A stretch of 53,533 nt of DNA from Acinetobacter sp. Ac_5812 (GCF_013072695.1 NZ_LXUK01000010.1:1-53533), one strand, 5' to 3'; counted from the stretch's first letter, positions 26,953 to 35,792 are shown. Notes: generated by a model from the letters alone, not told the origin. A program made the numbers and translations.

Positions 26953-27372
26953 ATGACGGGAATTGAATATTTTCAGAAATATGGCTGGAGTCACGCCGTC
27001 CAGTCCGTTAGTCGAATTCCAAGTGAATACAACGAATATTCACCAGAACTCAAAACTGTTGTTGTAAACGGCAACTTTCGTTATGCGATGGCTGCGGAAA
27101 TCAGCAAAAAGAAAACTGAAGTCTATGTCACTGAGCTCAAACAAATCATTGAGAGTGAAAAGCTACTAGAAGACTTCTTTAACTTGAATCTGGTTGGTAT
27201 AGAAAAAGGCTTAAGTAATGCTAAGCGTGAAATGCAAGACATGGAAGAACAGGGGATTGTTGAATTCAACCATCGTTTTGATGACGACCTGACTTGCACC
27301 ACGGAACGCATGAAACTTGCCATCGCTCAAATAGACCATCTTTATCAAAACAACATTACAAAAAGTGAGTAA
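26953..27372 (+). CDS. Hypothetical protein
   Basis: This 139-aa protein is predicted largely helical, with an acidic middle region. There is no signal, membrane segment or known motif. The ten bases before the ATG are GGTATATACC, the palindrome seen at promoters elsewhere; here TAGGT may simply serve as the ribosome site. It overlaps the following membrane-protein gene by one base (TAATG). Confidence 0.65.
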   Translation: MTGIEYFQKYGWSHAVQSVSRIPSEYNEYSPELKTVVVNGNFRYAMAAEISKKKTEVYVTELKQIIESEKLLEDFFNLNLVGIEKGLSNAKREMQDMEEQGIVEFNHRFDDDLTCTTERMKLAIAQIDHLYQNNITKSE

Positions 27373-27830
27373 TGCCCATGTTAGAAATGTTCCAAAATCA
27401 AACTATGCGATATATCTCTATTGCCATTGGCGTGATTAGTATCTTTATATTCCTGTACCTACTTAAACTCGGTGAGGGGCTTGTCATTAGCCTTATGGTT
27501 GCTGTGTTCATATGTGGTTTGAGTTTACTCAAACTGAAAAACTACTATGAAAAAAATAACCCATACATCAGTGCAGAACACCTTGCTTGGCTGTATGGTG
27601 AATTGCAAGAATATGACCAGGATCTATTCACAACTGTTAGCAATCTGACCAAGAGTACTGGACGTTTAGAATTGAGCCAGCTTAAATCAATCCGTAACCG
27701 CTATGCTTCTTCCATGAACGAAACTCAACTACAAGCATTGGCCAGTGAACATACTGAAGAAAGCAAATATCGCTTAGACCAGTACAACTACTCAATTTAT
27801 GTGATGGATGAAGTCATTAATCAATATTAA
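27372..27830 (+). CDS. Hypothetical inner-membrane protein
   Basis: This 152-aa protein has two closely spaced transmembrane helices (about residues 14-32 and 36-54) followed by a ~95-aa cytoplasmic helical domain. No family is recognised. Its start overlaps the preceding stop by one base; an in-frame ATG two codons later is an alternative start. It may work with the upstream soluble helical protein. Confidence 0.65.
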   Translation: MPMLEMFQNQTMRYISIAIGVISIFIFLYLLKLGEGLVISLMVAVFICGLSLLKLKNYYEKNNPYISAEHLAWLYGELQEYDQDLFTTVSNLTKSTGRLELSQLKSIRNRYASSMNETQLQALASEHTEESKYRLDQYNYSIYVMDEVINQY

Positions 27831-27929
27831 TGGCTGTATGCAATCTCTATTAACATCGCCGTGTTATATATCTGCTATACGCGGTATCAAATGTATAAAG
27901 AGATATAAAACTATTGAAAGGTTTATAAA

Positions 27930-28439
27930 ATGAACACAACTCTACCTATTCTTATTCATAGCGTTATTGGTGGTATTGGTGAACATCCAGATGCTAAAAA
28001 ACGAAGCTTAGGATACGGCGCTATCATGCTGTATATACCGATTGAACATATGGTCGGTTCAGGTGTACTTAAGCTGATGATTGATGTGAATACACTGTCG
28101 ATCTATGCGTCTGAAAATCCTAATTACCTAAAACAACCACATACCATCAATGAAGCTTCTCACTTGTGGAATGCATTGCGCTTTGACAGTGCTTCTAAAG
28201 CCAGTCGGAAGGTCATTCATGATAATGGGTATGTTGAGTGTTTGTTTTCCATTCCTATGAAGGTTCTTGAGCCATTTATGGGTGCTGAATTGATTCAAAA
28301 CGAATTAGGACTTCCATACATGGCCATCGATCAAAGTGACAAGTCGAAATGCATGCCGATTTGGTATGATGTCAGTAAATCGACCAATCAATTTATTGAT
28401 GGCAACTACAACGATTATCCTGGTGTGCAGCCAACTTAA
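27930..28439 (+). CDS. Hypothetical protein
   Basis: This 169-aa soluble protein of mixed alpha/beta character follows a 99-bp gap, with AAAGG 8 bp before the ATG. No known motif was recognised. The gap before it contains one CGCCGT (27857-27862) and may hold a promoter. A hairpin follows about 90 bp after its stop. Confidence 0.65.
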   Translation: MNTTLPILIHSVIGGIGEHPDAKKRSLGYGAIMLYIPIEHMVGSGVLKLMIDVNTLSIYASENPNYLKQPHTINEASHLWNALRFDSASKASRKVIHDNGYVECLFSIPMKVLEPFMGAELIQNELGLPYMAIDQSDKSKCMPIWYDVSKSTNQFIDGNYNDYPGVQPT

Positions 28440-28525
28440 ATTTTTAAGAAAAGTTTTTAGCTTTGATGATTTGTTAATTATTTATATCGACCACATTGGC
28501 GATGATGAAGAGAACAGACTCAATA

Positions 28526-28556
28526 TGGCCCGTTTAATGGGCCACATTTATTTTTA
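28526..28556 (+). terminator. Possible terminator
   Basis: TGGCCC (28526-28531) and GGGCCA (28539-28544) form a GC stem followed by a broken T-rich tract. It lies between two plus-strand genes and would partly separate the metallopeptidase gene from the upstream operon. Confidence 0.45.
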
Positions 28557-28577
28557 TAGATTAGGGATGCTAACTGC

Positions 28578-29564
28578 GTGAAAACAAAAATCATTTTAAA
28601 CATCATTTTGTGGACCTTAACCGTCCTAACTTGTTATGCGTGGATTGCCTTTACGTTTATTGAACCAGTTGGCTACACCATGACTTTTCTTGTTATTTTA
28701 ATATTGATGACAGTAGTGCTCAGCTGGTGCTTGGCAACACCTTATATTAAGACCAAAGACCGAACCAAGCGACTAGACGAAAACTTTAAGCTACTTATGC
28801 TCTCTGTTGCTGTTGTTCCACTCCTAATGTTTCTACTGTCATATGGTTTTATATGGTGTTTCAAAACGCTAGAAAAGAAACAGTTCAACCATGACCATAT
28901 TGCTGCGATGGTACCGGGTAGTAACTTCAATCAACTACAAAAGTTTGCCAAGGAAAACTACAACGCGCCACTTGTGTTAGGTGACTTTAACGAAAGTTGG
29001 GCTTTAACTTCCTTAGATATACCGCAAGCTTCTCCAGCTTCATTAAGATCTAGTACAGGATATTGCCTGGTGAATATGTCTAAAACCAGCATGAACACCA
29101 TGTATAAAGAAGCAAAAACCGATGTAAGCTACAACGATTGGGAAATGCTGATATTAGCGCACGAGTTATCTCACTGTTTAGATCGTGCGACCGATGTGCC
29201 TGGTGAACTTGGCCAGCCACTTAAAGCATTAAATTCAATTGCGCCGTCTTATCGGTCCAAAGTAAAGATGGATGATGTATCTACCTTTGTAACGGCTGAA
29301 AGTAGCGGTAAAACGCAACTATGGCGAGAATCTTATGCGGATCTGTTTGCGGTAGGTTTTATGTCACTTGATCCAAAATACGATACTGCAGCGTTAAGAG
29401 AAAGCCTGATTAAATTACGTGAAAAACGTAAGGCACAAGATCCAACCCATAATTCGGTGTGTTGGTTGCAGTATTCTAAGAGTCAGCCTTTCCCACAAAA
29501 AGGTTCGGATGTTTATTCTTGGGCAAATAACATCAGAATTAAAGCGCCGTGCGAGTTGAAATAA
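28578..29564 (+). CDS. Membrane-anchored HExxH zinc metallopeptidase
   Basis: This 328-aa protein has three transmembrane helices in its first ~100 residues (about 5-27, 33-55 and 72-95), then a catalytic domain with the zinc motif HELSH at 195-199 and a candidate third ligand in ESYAD (251-255). This is a gluzincin-type layout (H-E-x-x-H and E-x-x-A-D). The catalytic domain probably faces the periplasm, but topology is uncertain. The start is GTG at 28578, with TTAGGGA upstream. Possible roles are envelope remodelling during transfer or cleavage of a regulator. Confidence 0.75.
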   Translation: MKTKIILNIILWTLTVLTCYAWIAFTFIEPVGYTMTFLVILILMTVVLSWCLATPYIKTKDRTKRLDENFKLLMLSVAVVPLLMFLLSYGFIWCFKTLEKKQFNHDHIAAMVPGSNFNQLQKFAKENYNAPLVLGDFNESWALTSLDIPQASPASLRSSTGYCLVNMSKTSMNTMYKEAKTDVSYNDWEMLILAHELSHCLDRATDVPGELGQPLKALNSIAPSYRSKVKMDDVSTFVTAESSGKTQLWRESYADLFAVGFMSLDPKYDTAALRESLIKLREKRKAQDPTHNSVCWLQYSKSQPFPQKGSDVYSWANNIRIKAPCELK

Positions 29565-29582
29565 CTTGTCTTCAGACAAATT

Positions 29583-29609
29583 AAAAGCCCGAATTTCGGG
29601 CATCTTTTA
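29583..29609. terminator. Intrinsic terminator after the metallopeptidase gene
   Basis: GCCCGAA (29587-29593) and TTCGGGC (29595-29601) form a strong stem with AAAA before and TTTTAT after it. It separates the plus-strand operon from the convergent minus-strand pair. Confidence 0.85.
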
Positions 29610-29619
29610 TACCAGCTAA

Positions 29620-29997
29620 TTAACAATAAAAGCCAGGGCTTATAGTTGGTGCAGACATATCATCATAGATGCAATCTATACTGACTGCAGGTTTATCAAT
29701 GTGGCTAAATAAGCTTGGATTGACCAATTGATTTGTTAGCTTAGATTTTTCTATACTAAAGCCAACCAGTTCAACTTCACAATCACACACGTAATGGAAT
29801 TTTGCCTTACCGTGCAACACAAATACATTAGGTGACTTCACATACATCTTGAAGTACTCGGCTTGAGTTTGTGACAATGGAACCTCCAGCACCACAAAGC
29901 CATTTGGTACGACAAAAACTGCAGATCCATCTTTTACTGAGTAAACGATGGCTAGAACATCAGAAGCACGTTCAAAACCCACACTTTTTTTTATCAT
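29620..29997 (-). CDS. Hypothetical protein
   Basis: This 125-aa protein is predicted beta-rich (VLAIVYSVKDGSAVFVVP, GFVVLEVPLSQ). It has two cysteines in a VCDCEVEL motif and no signal or membrane helix. AAAGG lies 9 bp before the ATG. It follows the 119-aa gene on the same strand after 13 bp, so the two probably form an operon. No family is recognised. Confidence 0.65.
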   Translation of the reverse strand: MIKKSVGFERASDVLAIVYSVKDGSAVFVVPNGFVVLEVPLSQTQAEYFKMYVKSPNVFVLHGKAKFHYVCDCEVELVGFSIEKSKLTNQLVNPSLFSHIDKPAVSIDCIYDDMSAPTISPGFYC

Positions 29998-30010
29998 TTA
30001 GATTACCTTT

Positions 30011-30370
30011 TTATATTGTAGCGAATGAACGTTGTAAAACAGATTGTAGATCTGCTTCATTTGTAATATTCGCCTCGAGCGCAGCGTTTCGTACATCAGC
30101 TAGGTTTAACCAATGGCGGTGCTCAGCTTTAGTTTTTTCAATTTTGTGTGGTGTTCTTGGGTATTCCCAACTCCAGTAATGCTTTTTATAAATCTCCTTA
30201 TCTTTCACAAGATACGCCTGTATAGATTGACTATCCTCATTAGTTGCATAGCCAACGCCAAAGTAAATATCTAAACCTTGCTTTAGTGCAGTTTGATAAT
30301 CGGCTTCAAATTGAATAACAAGGGATTCAATCCTAGCTTCATGAGAAAAGATACTAGATAGTTTTAACAT
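30011..30370 (-). CDS. Hypothetical protein
   Basis: This ~119-aa protein has a helical N-terminus, a central YWSWEYPRTPHKIEKTK aromatic/basic segment and a helical C-terminus. ATG at 30370 is chosen over GTG at 30373 because GGAG lies 7 bp before it. No function is recognised. It is the first gene of a two-gene minus-strand unit. Confidence 0.6.
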   Translation of the reverse strand: MLKLSSIFSHEARIESLVIQFEADYQTALKQGLDIYFGVGYATNEDSQSIQAYLVKDKEIYKKHYWSWEYPRTPHKIEKTKAEHRHWLNLADVRNAALEANITNEADLQSVLQRSFATI

Positions 30371-30826
30371 CACACGGCTCCAAGTTTAAGGCAATATGCC
30401 TCGAGATAAAACCATTATAACGGTCAAAATCCACTAAATTAGTTTATTTAAAAAAAATTTCATTAAAGTTAAACCCTTGAAGATTAAAACATACGGCGAA
30501 AAACTTAGGTTTTTTATTCAATATTAATCAGACTTACTCAAATTTAGTCTAGATGAACTGGTATTTTTAAAATTAAGGCTGCTTCGCGTTCCCATTTGTG
30601 AACAGATTCTCATTTTTGAGAATGAATTATATTTCATTTTTTGACTGACACTGGAACAATTAGCCATAGACGAGTAGGGGGTGGGTAAAGCCATATACCA
30701 CATTTAAGAAATAACGCCGTAGTGGTGTTAATTCATTGTTAATTGAGTATGGTTTGAATTAAGGCTTGATGGAAATGCATTAGTAGAATTATGGGTGCTG
30801 AATTATCAAAATTAAGTTTTGGATTA

Positions 30827-30860
30827 TTTTAATCAATTAAAAAAACATCGTTTGCGTTTA
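30827..30860 (+). repeat. Direct repeat copy A
   Basis: TTTTAATCAATTAAAA plus AAACATCGTTTGCGTTTA. It matches copy B (32911) and copy C (35793) in the same orientation. Copies A and B flank the three-gene block 30903-32808. Confidence 0.65.
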
Positions 30861-30871
30861 TAAAGCCAGCA

Positions 30872-30893
30872 GTTGATCAATTAGCTGATCAAC
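30872..30893 (-). terminator. Hairpin at the 3' end of a minus-strand operon
   Basis: GTTGATCA (30872-30879) and TGATCAAC (30886-30893) form a perfect 8-bp stem with a 6-base loop, 10 bp beyond the stop of the gene at 30903-31853. There is no immediate T-run in the minus direction, so it may stabilise the 3' end rather than terminate. Confidence 0.45.
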
Positions 30894-30902
30894 GCAAGGG
30901 TA

Positions 30903-31853
30903 TTAACCTTTTTTATGGTTTAAATACTTTTGAGTACGTTCTAATAATTTCGGGATGGTTTTTTCTGCTTCTTCTTGGGTGAGATGCAAACCATAAAATT
31001 TATTAGTTGTTCCGTAGCTTTCATTAAGTACTGAATAGGGAATATATAAGGTGTACATGTCTTGTTCTACTGAGTACAACGTGATGAAGTCAGTCGTATA
31101 TGAAAACTTGCCATTTTCGCTCTCTAGCTTGATTTGTTGGTGTTTAACGAGCTTGAGTGGTGAAATGCAGTCACCGCCATAGATCGCAACTGTGCCACGC
31201 TCTTTGTACAGCTTAATGAGTTTTTTGGTGCATTTTAACGGCTTGCCGTGTTTGTCCAATTTTGGTTGGTTGCGAACAAAGATGTTATAGCGAAGATTCG
31301 AGTCACCAAGCATCCCGCTTGTTGTTTCACTGATGGTCAATTGGCGTTTAGACTTCTTATAAAACTCTAATAAGCGTTGCTGTAAATTGAACCGTGAAAC
31401 ACCGCATTCGATGTCAAAATCTAGACTTTTAAAAGCGTTTTTATTACTGTTGTTTCCAAAGTAACAAACTGCATCGTTAAACATTTGCGTTAAGTTTGCA
31501 AAAATTAAGAGAAAGTCGTTTTGTGGGTACGGACGTTTTTGATACATGCACCCAAACTCACTGTCTGACAACTTATAAAAATAGGTGCGAACGCCAGTAT
31601 AACTGCAAAGTGAATCATAAATGCGTGTGCCTTTAATTTGAATCTGAGTAACATAGCTAGATGAAAATTCAGGGGTAGCCCAAAGCATAGGGCTGAACAG
31701 GATGTCTTTCACTAATCCATTGTCGTATGCACGGTCGCCAACGCGACTCTTTTGGTTAATGCGGTCGTTTTGGGTGTAAACATGGATGTTCTTCAGCTCC
31801 AACGTTTCACGTTTGAACACGGTCTTTTCAGCGGTAGCAGTAGCGGTCGTCAT
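30903..31853 (-). CDS. Hypothetical protein (316 aa)
   Basis: This 316-aa soluble basic protein has no motif I recognise. It contains several YFYKLSD/YNIFVRN beta-like segments and a basic middle part (KPLKCTKKLIKLYKERG). A nucleic-acid-binding function is possible from its charge, but there is no firm evidence. AAGGAAC precedes the ATG. It is the last of three closely spaced minus-strand genes, starting 11 bp after the previous stop. Confidence 0.72.
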   Translation of the reverse strand: MTTATATAEKTVFKRETLELKNIHVYTQNDRINQKSRVGDRAYDNGLVKDILFSPMLWATPEFSSSYVTQIQIKGTRIYDSLCSYTGVRTYFYKLSDSEFGCMYQKRPYPQNDFLLIFANLTQMFNDAVCYFGNNSNKNAFKSLDFDIECGVSRFNLQQRLLEFYKKSKRQLTISETTSGMLGDSNLRYNIFVRNQPKLDKHGKPLKCTKKLIKLYKERGTVAIYGGDCISPLKLVKHQQIKLESENGKFSYTTDFITLYSVEQDMYTLYIPYSVLNESYGTTNKFYGLHLTQEEAEKTIPKLLERTQKYLNHKKG

Positions 31854-31864
31854 GGTGAAGTTCC

Positions 31865-32335
31865 TTATCGGCTTAAATACGTGTGTGCAAAAATTGCTTG
31901 CATGGTTTTAAAAATTTGGTCTGTTTCAAAGTAGTCAGAAATTTGCTCTTGGAATGGGCTTTGATGGTTGCGAACCAACGTGCGAATCGCAGAACTATTT
32001 AAGGTGTCTGAGTTGGTAAAACCATTTTTTAGTACTTTGATCTCAAAATATGGGCTAGTGGATGCAATCACACTGACAATAATGTTGCCGTCTTGGTCTG
32101 TCTTAACTGACAATTCAGCAATTGGGCTTAGCTCATGGCGTAAAAAATACATATTGTCGGGGTTATAGATTGCTTTAAATCTGATTCCGTCTTGGCATAT
32201 AGCGCAAAACAGTTCATTCACCGACTCAGCAGTAAAGATCGCCCCAAACGTCACAACAACAGGCCCGACATTTTTTTGCTGTTTTTCATCATGTTTGATG
32301 GTTAGCTCGCAATGCGCTGTAATTAGGTTTTGCAT
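31865..32335 (-). CDS. Hypothetical protein (156 aa)
   Basis: This 156-aa protein is predicted beta-rich in the first 110 residues and helical at the end. No known domain was identified. GAGG lies upstream of the ATG. It is the middle gene of the block 30903-32808, with 65 bp to the upstream gene and 11 bp to the downstream gene. Confidence 0.68.
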   Translation of the reverse strand: MQNLITAHCELTIKHDEKQQKNVGPVVVTFGAIFTAESVNELFCAICQDGIRFKAIYNPDNMYFLRHELSPIAELSVKTDQDGNIIVSVIASTSPYFEIKVLKNGFTNSDTLNSSAIRTLVRNHQSPFQEQISDYFETDQIFKTMQAIFAHTYLSR

Positions 32336-32400
32336 GGTTTATATCCTCAAATGTGATTCAGTGGCATACGCACGTTATCCGTGCGTATGGGTGAATTGAA

Positions 32401-32808
32401 TTAAGAAAGTTCGCGTGACCAACAATCTTCTATACGGTCGTATGCGTAGCCGTTTTGAGCCATTAACGTGCAAATGTCTTCAAGGTTTTTGCCAAAGATA
32501 TTTACTGAGGTAACTTGGTCGAGTACTGATGTATGACCAAAGTTTTCTTTTAATGTTGCAACGTAGATTTCAACGTCCATGAAGAAGAAATTTGTTTTAT
32601 CAGCCAATGTCGGCATGTGCTGTTGAAATTGAAGTTGAGCATAGTCACTATCCGCTTGAAGATCCGCAAGGGTTAAATCACAGTTGTTGTCGATGTAATC
32701 TGAGATTTCATCAAACAATGTTTCCATGTGAGCACCGCTAAAAGTTTTAGGGAAACCGATGTATAAAGTGCCTTGTAACTGTACTGATTGAGCGTTTAAA
32801 TTTGACAT
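32401..32808 (-). CDS. Hypothetical protein (135 aa)
   Basis: From the ATG at 32808 (GGAG 9 bp upstream) this encodes MSNLNAQSVQLQGTLYIGFP and 115 further residues. The reading frame extends 20 codons upstream, but that start lacks a ribosome site. The protein is acidic and alpha/beta, with no known motif. It is the first gene of the three-gene minus-strand block; repeat copy B lies about 100 bp upstream of the start. Confidence 0.66.
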   Translation of the reverse strand: MSNLNAQSVQLQGTLYIGFPKTFSGAHMETLFDEISDYIDNNCDLTLADLQADSDYAQLQFQQHMPTLADKTNFFFMDVEIYVATLKENFGHTSVLDQVTSVNIFGKNLEDICTLMAQNGYAYDRIEDCWSRELS

Positions 32809-32910
32809 GCTGTTCACTCCAAGTTTTAAGCTTTCTGCTTTTGATAGTTTCATTTTATGGGAAAACACAACCTGGCAAACTTTTCTCGAAAAATAAGATT
32901 TTCAATCTTT

Positions 32911-32944
32911 TTTTAATCAATTAAAAAACATCGCTTGCGTATTA
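32911..32944 (+). repeat. Direct repeat copy B
   Basis: TTTTAATCAATTAAAA followed by AACATCGCTTGCGTATTA. Nearly identical to copy A (30827) and similar to copy C (35793). It separates the leftward block 30903-32808 from the genes at 33030-35653. Confidence 0.65.
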
Positions 32945-33029
32945 ATATGATTTTTCTATTAGCCGTATCGCCGTAATGCATTAAGAATAATTTAACGAGC
33001 AATTAGTTAATTAATTAAGTTTAATTAAA

Positions 33030-33323
33030 TTGTTAAGTTTTAAAACATATGAAGATGAACCAGCTCAAGACCGTCTTGTGCTTGAAAACATCACCATTGC
33101 TGAAGCGATGAAGTTAGCTGAAAACAACGGATTCTTTAAAGCAAAGTACCAGGTGCTTAAAGTGATTCAATATTTTGATGTTGAATTGGTACTCACGGCG
33201 TCTGATGTTGAGTACTGTGCTGAATTACACCAGTTTAGCGGTGGCTATAACGTGACGGTGCTTGCTGATACACCTGAACAAGATCTTATTGCAATTCTCA
33301 ATTCATTGGGGATATTGAATTAG
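33030..33323 (+). CDS. Small hypothetical protein
   Basis: This 97-aa acidic protein (ENITIAEAMKLAENNGFFKAKYQVLKV... then GGYNVTVLADTPEQDLIAIL) has an alpha/beta pattern and plausible coding character. The start is uncertain: TTG at 33030 is the only start covering the whole conserved-looking frame, but no ribosome site precedes it. The first ATG lies near 33108. The N-terminus may have been trimmed by rearrangement near repeat copy B. Confidence 0.5.
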   Translation: MLSFKTYEDEPAQDRLVLENITIAEAMKLAENNGFFKAKYQVLKVIQYFDVELVLTASDVEYCAELHQFSGGYNVTVLADTPEQDLIAILNSLGILN

Positions 33324-33477
33324 AGCCATCTCGTGATAAGAGAATGCAGCTCCGAAAAATGGAGTCTAAATTTAAATCTGCCTTTAAGGGATATGATTTA
33401 TCCCAAGTATCCATAGTGATATGGTCAGTGTATGTTCACCAGTGGCACGATCGCAAAATTAGTACCGTATATATCTA

Positions 33478-33511
33478 AAAAAAAACCACAATAACAATTG
33501 ATGGTTTTTTA
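33478..33511. terminator. Terminator between convergent genes
   Basis: AAAAAACCA and TGGTTTTTT flank a 16-base loop region. It can act in both directions, mainly for the minus-strand gene that ends at 33519. Confidence 0.6.
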
Positions 33512-33518
33512 ATGAGCT

Positions 33519-34322
33519 TTATAAAATGGGTTCATCATACGCACGGCGTTTGTGTTTTACATTTGGATCTATGCCAATTTGATTCGGATATAACAGGTTT
33601 AATACCTGGTTAATGCGATCAACTACGCATTGATTAAACAAGATATGACAGTTACCGTTTTCGTAGATCTTAATGCGTAATAAATTATCATCAATGCTAT
33701 GCCAGATACCACGATCTAACCTGAGTTTATCTAATCTAGTGTGGTCTAAAGGCTTGCCAAATAACTGCCTTGCTATAAAGCGTACTTCTTCCACTAAATT
33801 ATCTCGTCTGCAATAAGAATGGTAGCTATTGTGATGAATGATCACGCACGGCTTAATACCAGCACCAAGATTGGTTTTGTATTTGCTTGATAATTGGCAA
33901 AACAATGAATCAACTTTACGAGCATATGCCATGTGGCGCGTAGACCAGATAGATTCTAAAAATACATTCACGTTATCCATCGTGAAATCTTCAATTTCAT
34001 GACGAGCAATTTTATCTGACAACGCATCATATTCTTTTTCAGATATAAAGTTTCTAAGATTGATGATCTCAGTTAACTTCCTCCAGAAGCATGACGATAT
34101 TTGTTTTAAAGCAGATTCTTCAGTATTGAATGATGATGAATATGATTTTCGGGTGATTGCACTCACAATCTGGTAAGCATCAAGTTCAATATCTTTGATG
34201 CTTTCATAAATAACCTTTATTGACGATTTTGCTTTTTCGCATTGCAAAATTAGCTTTTCGACTTCAATAAAGTCTAATTCAGATGCTTGCACTTCTCTTT
34301 TTATATTTACCAACATATTCAT
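33519..34322 (-). CDS. DUF4942-like protein
   Basis: This 267-aa protein has a helical N-terminal two-thirds and a C-terminal segment LRIKIYENGNCHILFNQCVVDRINQVLNLLYP that resembles the DUF4942 family found on plasmids and phages (pattern FKNGNxHxxF...xLN). The function of that family is not established; some members are linked to DNA methyltransferase modules. The match is from memory of the motif and is moderate. It is a single gene with its own upstream region. Confidence 0.55.
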   Translation of the reverse strand: MNMLVNIKREVQASELDFIEVEKLILQCEKAKSSIKVIYESIKDIELDAYQIVSAITRKSYSSSFNTEESALKQISSCFWRKLTEIINLRNFISEKEYDALSDKIARHEIEDFTMDNVNVFLESIWSTRHMAYARKVDSLFCQLSSKYKTNLGAGIKPCVIIHHNSYHSYCRRDNLVEEVRFIARQLFGKPLDHTRLDKLRLDRGIWHSIDDNLLRIKIYENGNCHILFNQCVVDRINQVLNLLYPNQIGIDPNVKHKRRAYDEPIL

Positions 34323-34468
34323 AATTGCCCACCTAATTAGCTTAATTGTCTATATAGATATTTTAATAAAAACCATGGTCATTAATTTTTTTTTAAAATT
34401 TATAAGCTAACTTTTTCACTATAATTAAATTAAATAAGCACAACGCTTAAAACTTGGTGTAGTGGAAT

Positions 34469-34552
34469 ATGGCTCAACCTTCAGTTATGTTCTCAACTGA
34501 TCGAACAAATACCAATGCTATAAAAATCTGTAATGAGGATATTGTTAAATGA
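34469..34552 (+). CDS. 27-aa open frame coupled to the next gene
   Basis: ATG at 34469 encodes MAQPSVMFSTDRTNTNAIKI plus seven residues and stops at TGA 34550, overlapping the ATG of the next gene in an ATGA junction. The downstream gene lacks a good ribosome site of its own, so this short frame could deliver ribosomes by coupling. There is no conservation evidence. Confidence 0.35.
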   Translation: MAQPSVMFSTDRTNTNAIKICNEDIVK

Positions 34553-34911
34553 AAAAATCAAATGAGCGTTCAGAACATATACGTGCGACAACTAAAGATC
34601 TGCTTATTTATCTGCCTTGTGTATTTGCATATTTTTATGCGCTTTCTTCAATAGCAATATTTGCCTACTTATATATGTTGAAGCTTGCAAGTAACCATCC
34701 CCAGCAACATGATTTTCTAATCATTACTGTGATTTATGGCTTTTTTGTGATTGGTGTAAACAATGTGATGCAGCGGATCTTAAGGGTGTTCAAGTTGATT
34801 GATGATTCCAAGCCATTACAGTTTAACGGCGCTCAATCTTTGTGGGCTGTTTTCGTGATGTGTATAGCTGGAGTACTTGGCTTTCTCACCTCATTTAATC
34901 TCATGGGTTGA
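34549..34911 (+). CDS. Hypothetical inner-membrane protein
   Basis: This 120-aa protein has three transmembrane helices (about residues 19-44, 55-77 and 97-117) and a short basic N-terminus. No family is recognised. The start has only a weak ribosome site and overlaps the stop of a 27-codon frame. A pair of short direct repeats (AAGT-x-GGCCAC near 34932 and 34980) lies between it and the next gene. Confidence 0.6.
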   Translation: MKKSNERSEHIRATTKDLLIYLPCVFAYFYALSSIAIFAYLYMLKLASNHPQQHDFLIITVIYGFFVIGVNNVMQRILRVFKLIDDSKPLQFNGAQSLWAVFVMCIAGVLGFLTSFNLMG

Positions 34912-35035
34912 ATAATCTGCATATTACTGAATAAGTCGGCCACCCATTCCTGTTCGTGGTCTACCAGTTATTCTATCCAAGTAGGCCACTTATAACTCAA
35001 AATCCTAACAGGCATACATATTAAGGTGAACTAAT

Positions 35036-35653
35036 ATGAATAGTTGGGTTGTTAATATTATTATCATTACGATTTTATGGATAGTTTTATATGGATTATA
35101 CAGAATTTTAGTAGTGTATTTCGCAAGAAAGAGAATGCGTAAAATGGCTGAACAGGAAGAACAACGTAGAGTTGAAATACGAGAAATCTTAAAAAACAAG
35201 CTGATTGTATTGAATCAGGTTGCGATTAAAATAGCAGCCGAAGAATTTATGCAGGCATTATTAGATTGGAAATCTGAGAGAACCATTAGGGAAACTATAG
35301 CACCCTATAGACCTGAATGGGGTGAGCAAGAAATTCTGAACTGTATTGAACGGAGTGAAAGTCTTATTAATCCAATAATAAAAGTATATCAACCTGTTTA
35401 TGATGTCGCAATTCAGAAAAAAATCGATCAACCATTTGATTTATCTGGTTATATTCATTCTTTTTTTACGGGTTTTTATTGGAGTGAAGTTGATTATCCT
35501 GAAATTGATAAGCCATTGAGCAAATTAAGTGAATTAATGAGAGGTGGGTTATCCCACGAGGAATTCTGGGAAACAGATTATTATAAAAAGCATCTTGTAC
35601 CTAAAAAAGTACAAGAACGTATGGAAGAACTGAGAAAAATAGGAAAATATTAA
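35036..35653 (+). CDS. Membrane-anchored coiled-coil hypothetical protein
   Basis: This 205-aa protein has an N-terminal membrane anchor (about 5-27), a basic/acidic coiled coil (about 30-70: RKRMRKMAEQEEQRRVEIRE...) and a soluble C-terminal domain. No family is recognised. TAAGGTGAA lies before the ATG. It is the last gene before repeat copy C and the IS3-family element. Confidence 0.65.
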   Translation: MNSWVVNIIIITILWIVLYGLYRILVVYFARKRMRKMAEQEEQRRVEIREILKNKLIVLNQVAIKIAAEEFMQALLDWKSERTIRETIAPYRPEWGEQEILNCIERSESLINPIIKVYQPVYDVAIQKKIDQPFDLSGYIHSFFTGFYWSEVDYPEIDKPLSKLSELMRGGLSHEEFWETDYYKKHLVPKKVQERMEELRKIGKY

Positions 35654-35792
35654 TTTTATAATTTTTTTATTAGCACTTTATCAAAGATAATTTTAATTGA
35701 ATGATTAATTTAACATGGCTATTTCAATTCTGGCTCAAAAAATTGCATTAAGCTTGGTTAAAAAACCTAATGGGTTGAAGAATCCAAAACCT

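Larger units (their letters stand above)
30374..30902. other. 529-bp region without a gene
   Basis: I see no credible reading frame here. It contains an inverted repeat ATTCTCA-tttt-TGAGAAT (30606-30623), two copies of the ACGGCG/CGCCGT hexamer (30493 and 30715), a copy of an AT-rich direct repeat (30827-30860) and a perfect hairpin (30872-30893). It may hold promoters for the minus-strand pair and the 3' end of the next minus-strand operon. Confidence 0.55.

Noticed and set aside
16260..28040. Additional GTATATAC matches inside genes (e.g. near 16265, 16720 and 28030) as regulator sites
   Set aside because: They lie mid-gene without the full palindrome or a -35 element and are expected in AT-rich DNA.
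28336..28581. Open frame of 81 codons overlapping the 169-aa gene
   Set aside because: Its first half is a shadow of the preceding gene and its end crosses the hairpin at 28526. There is no supported start.
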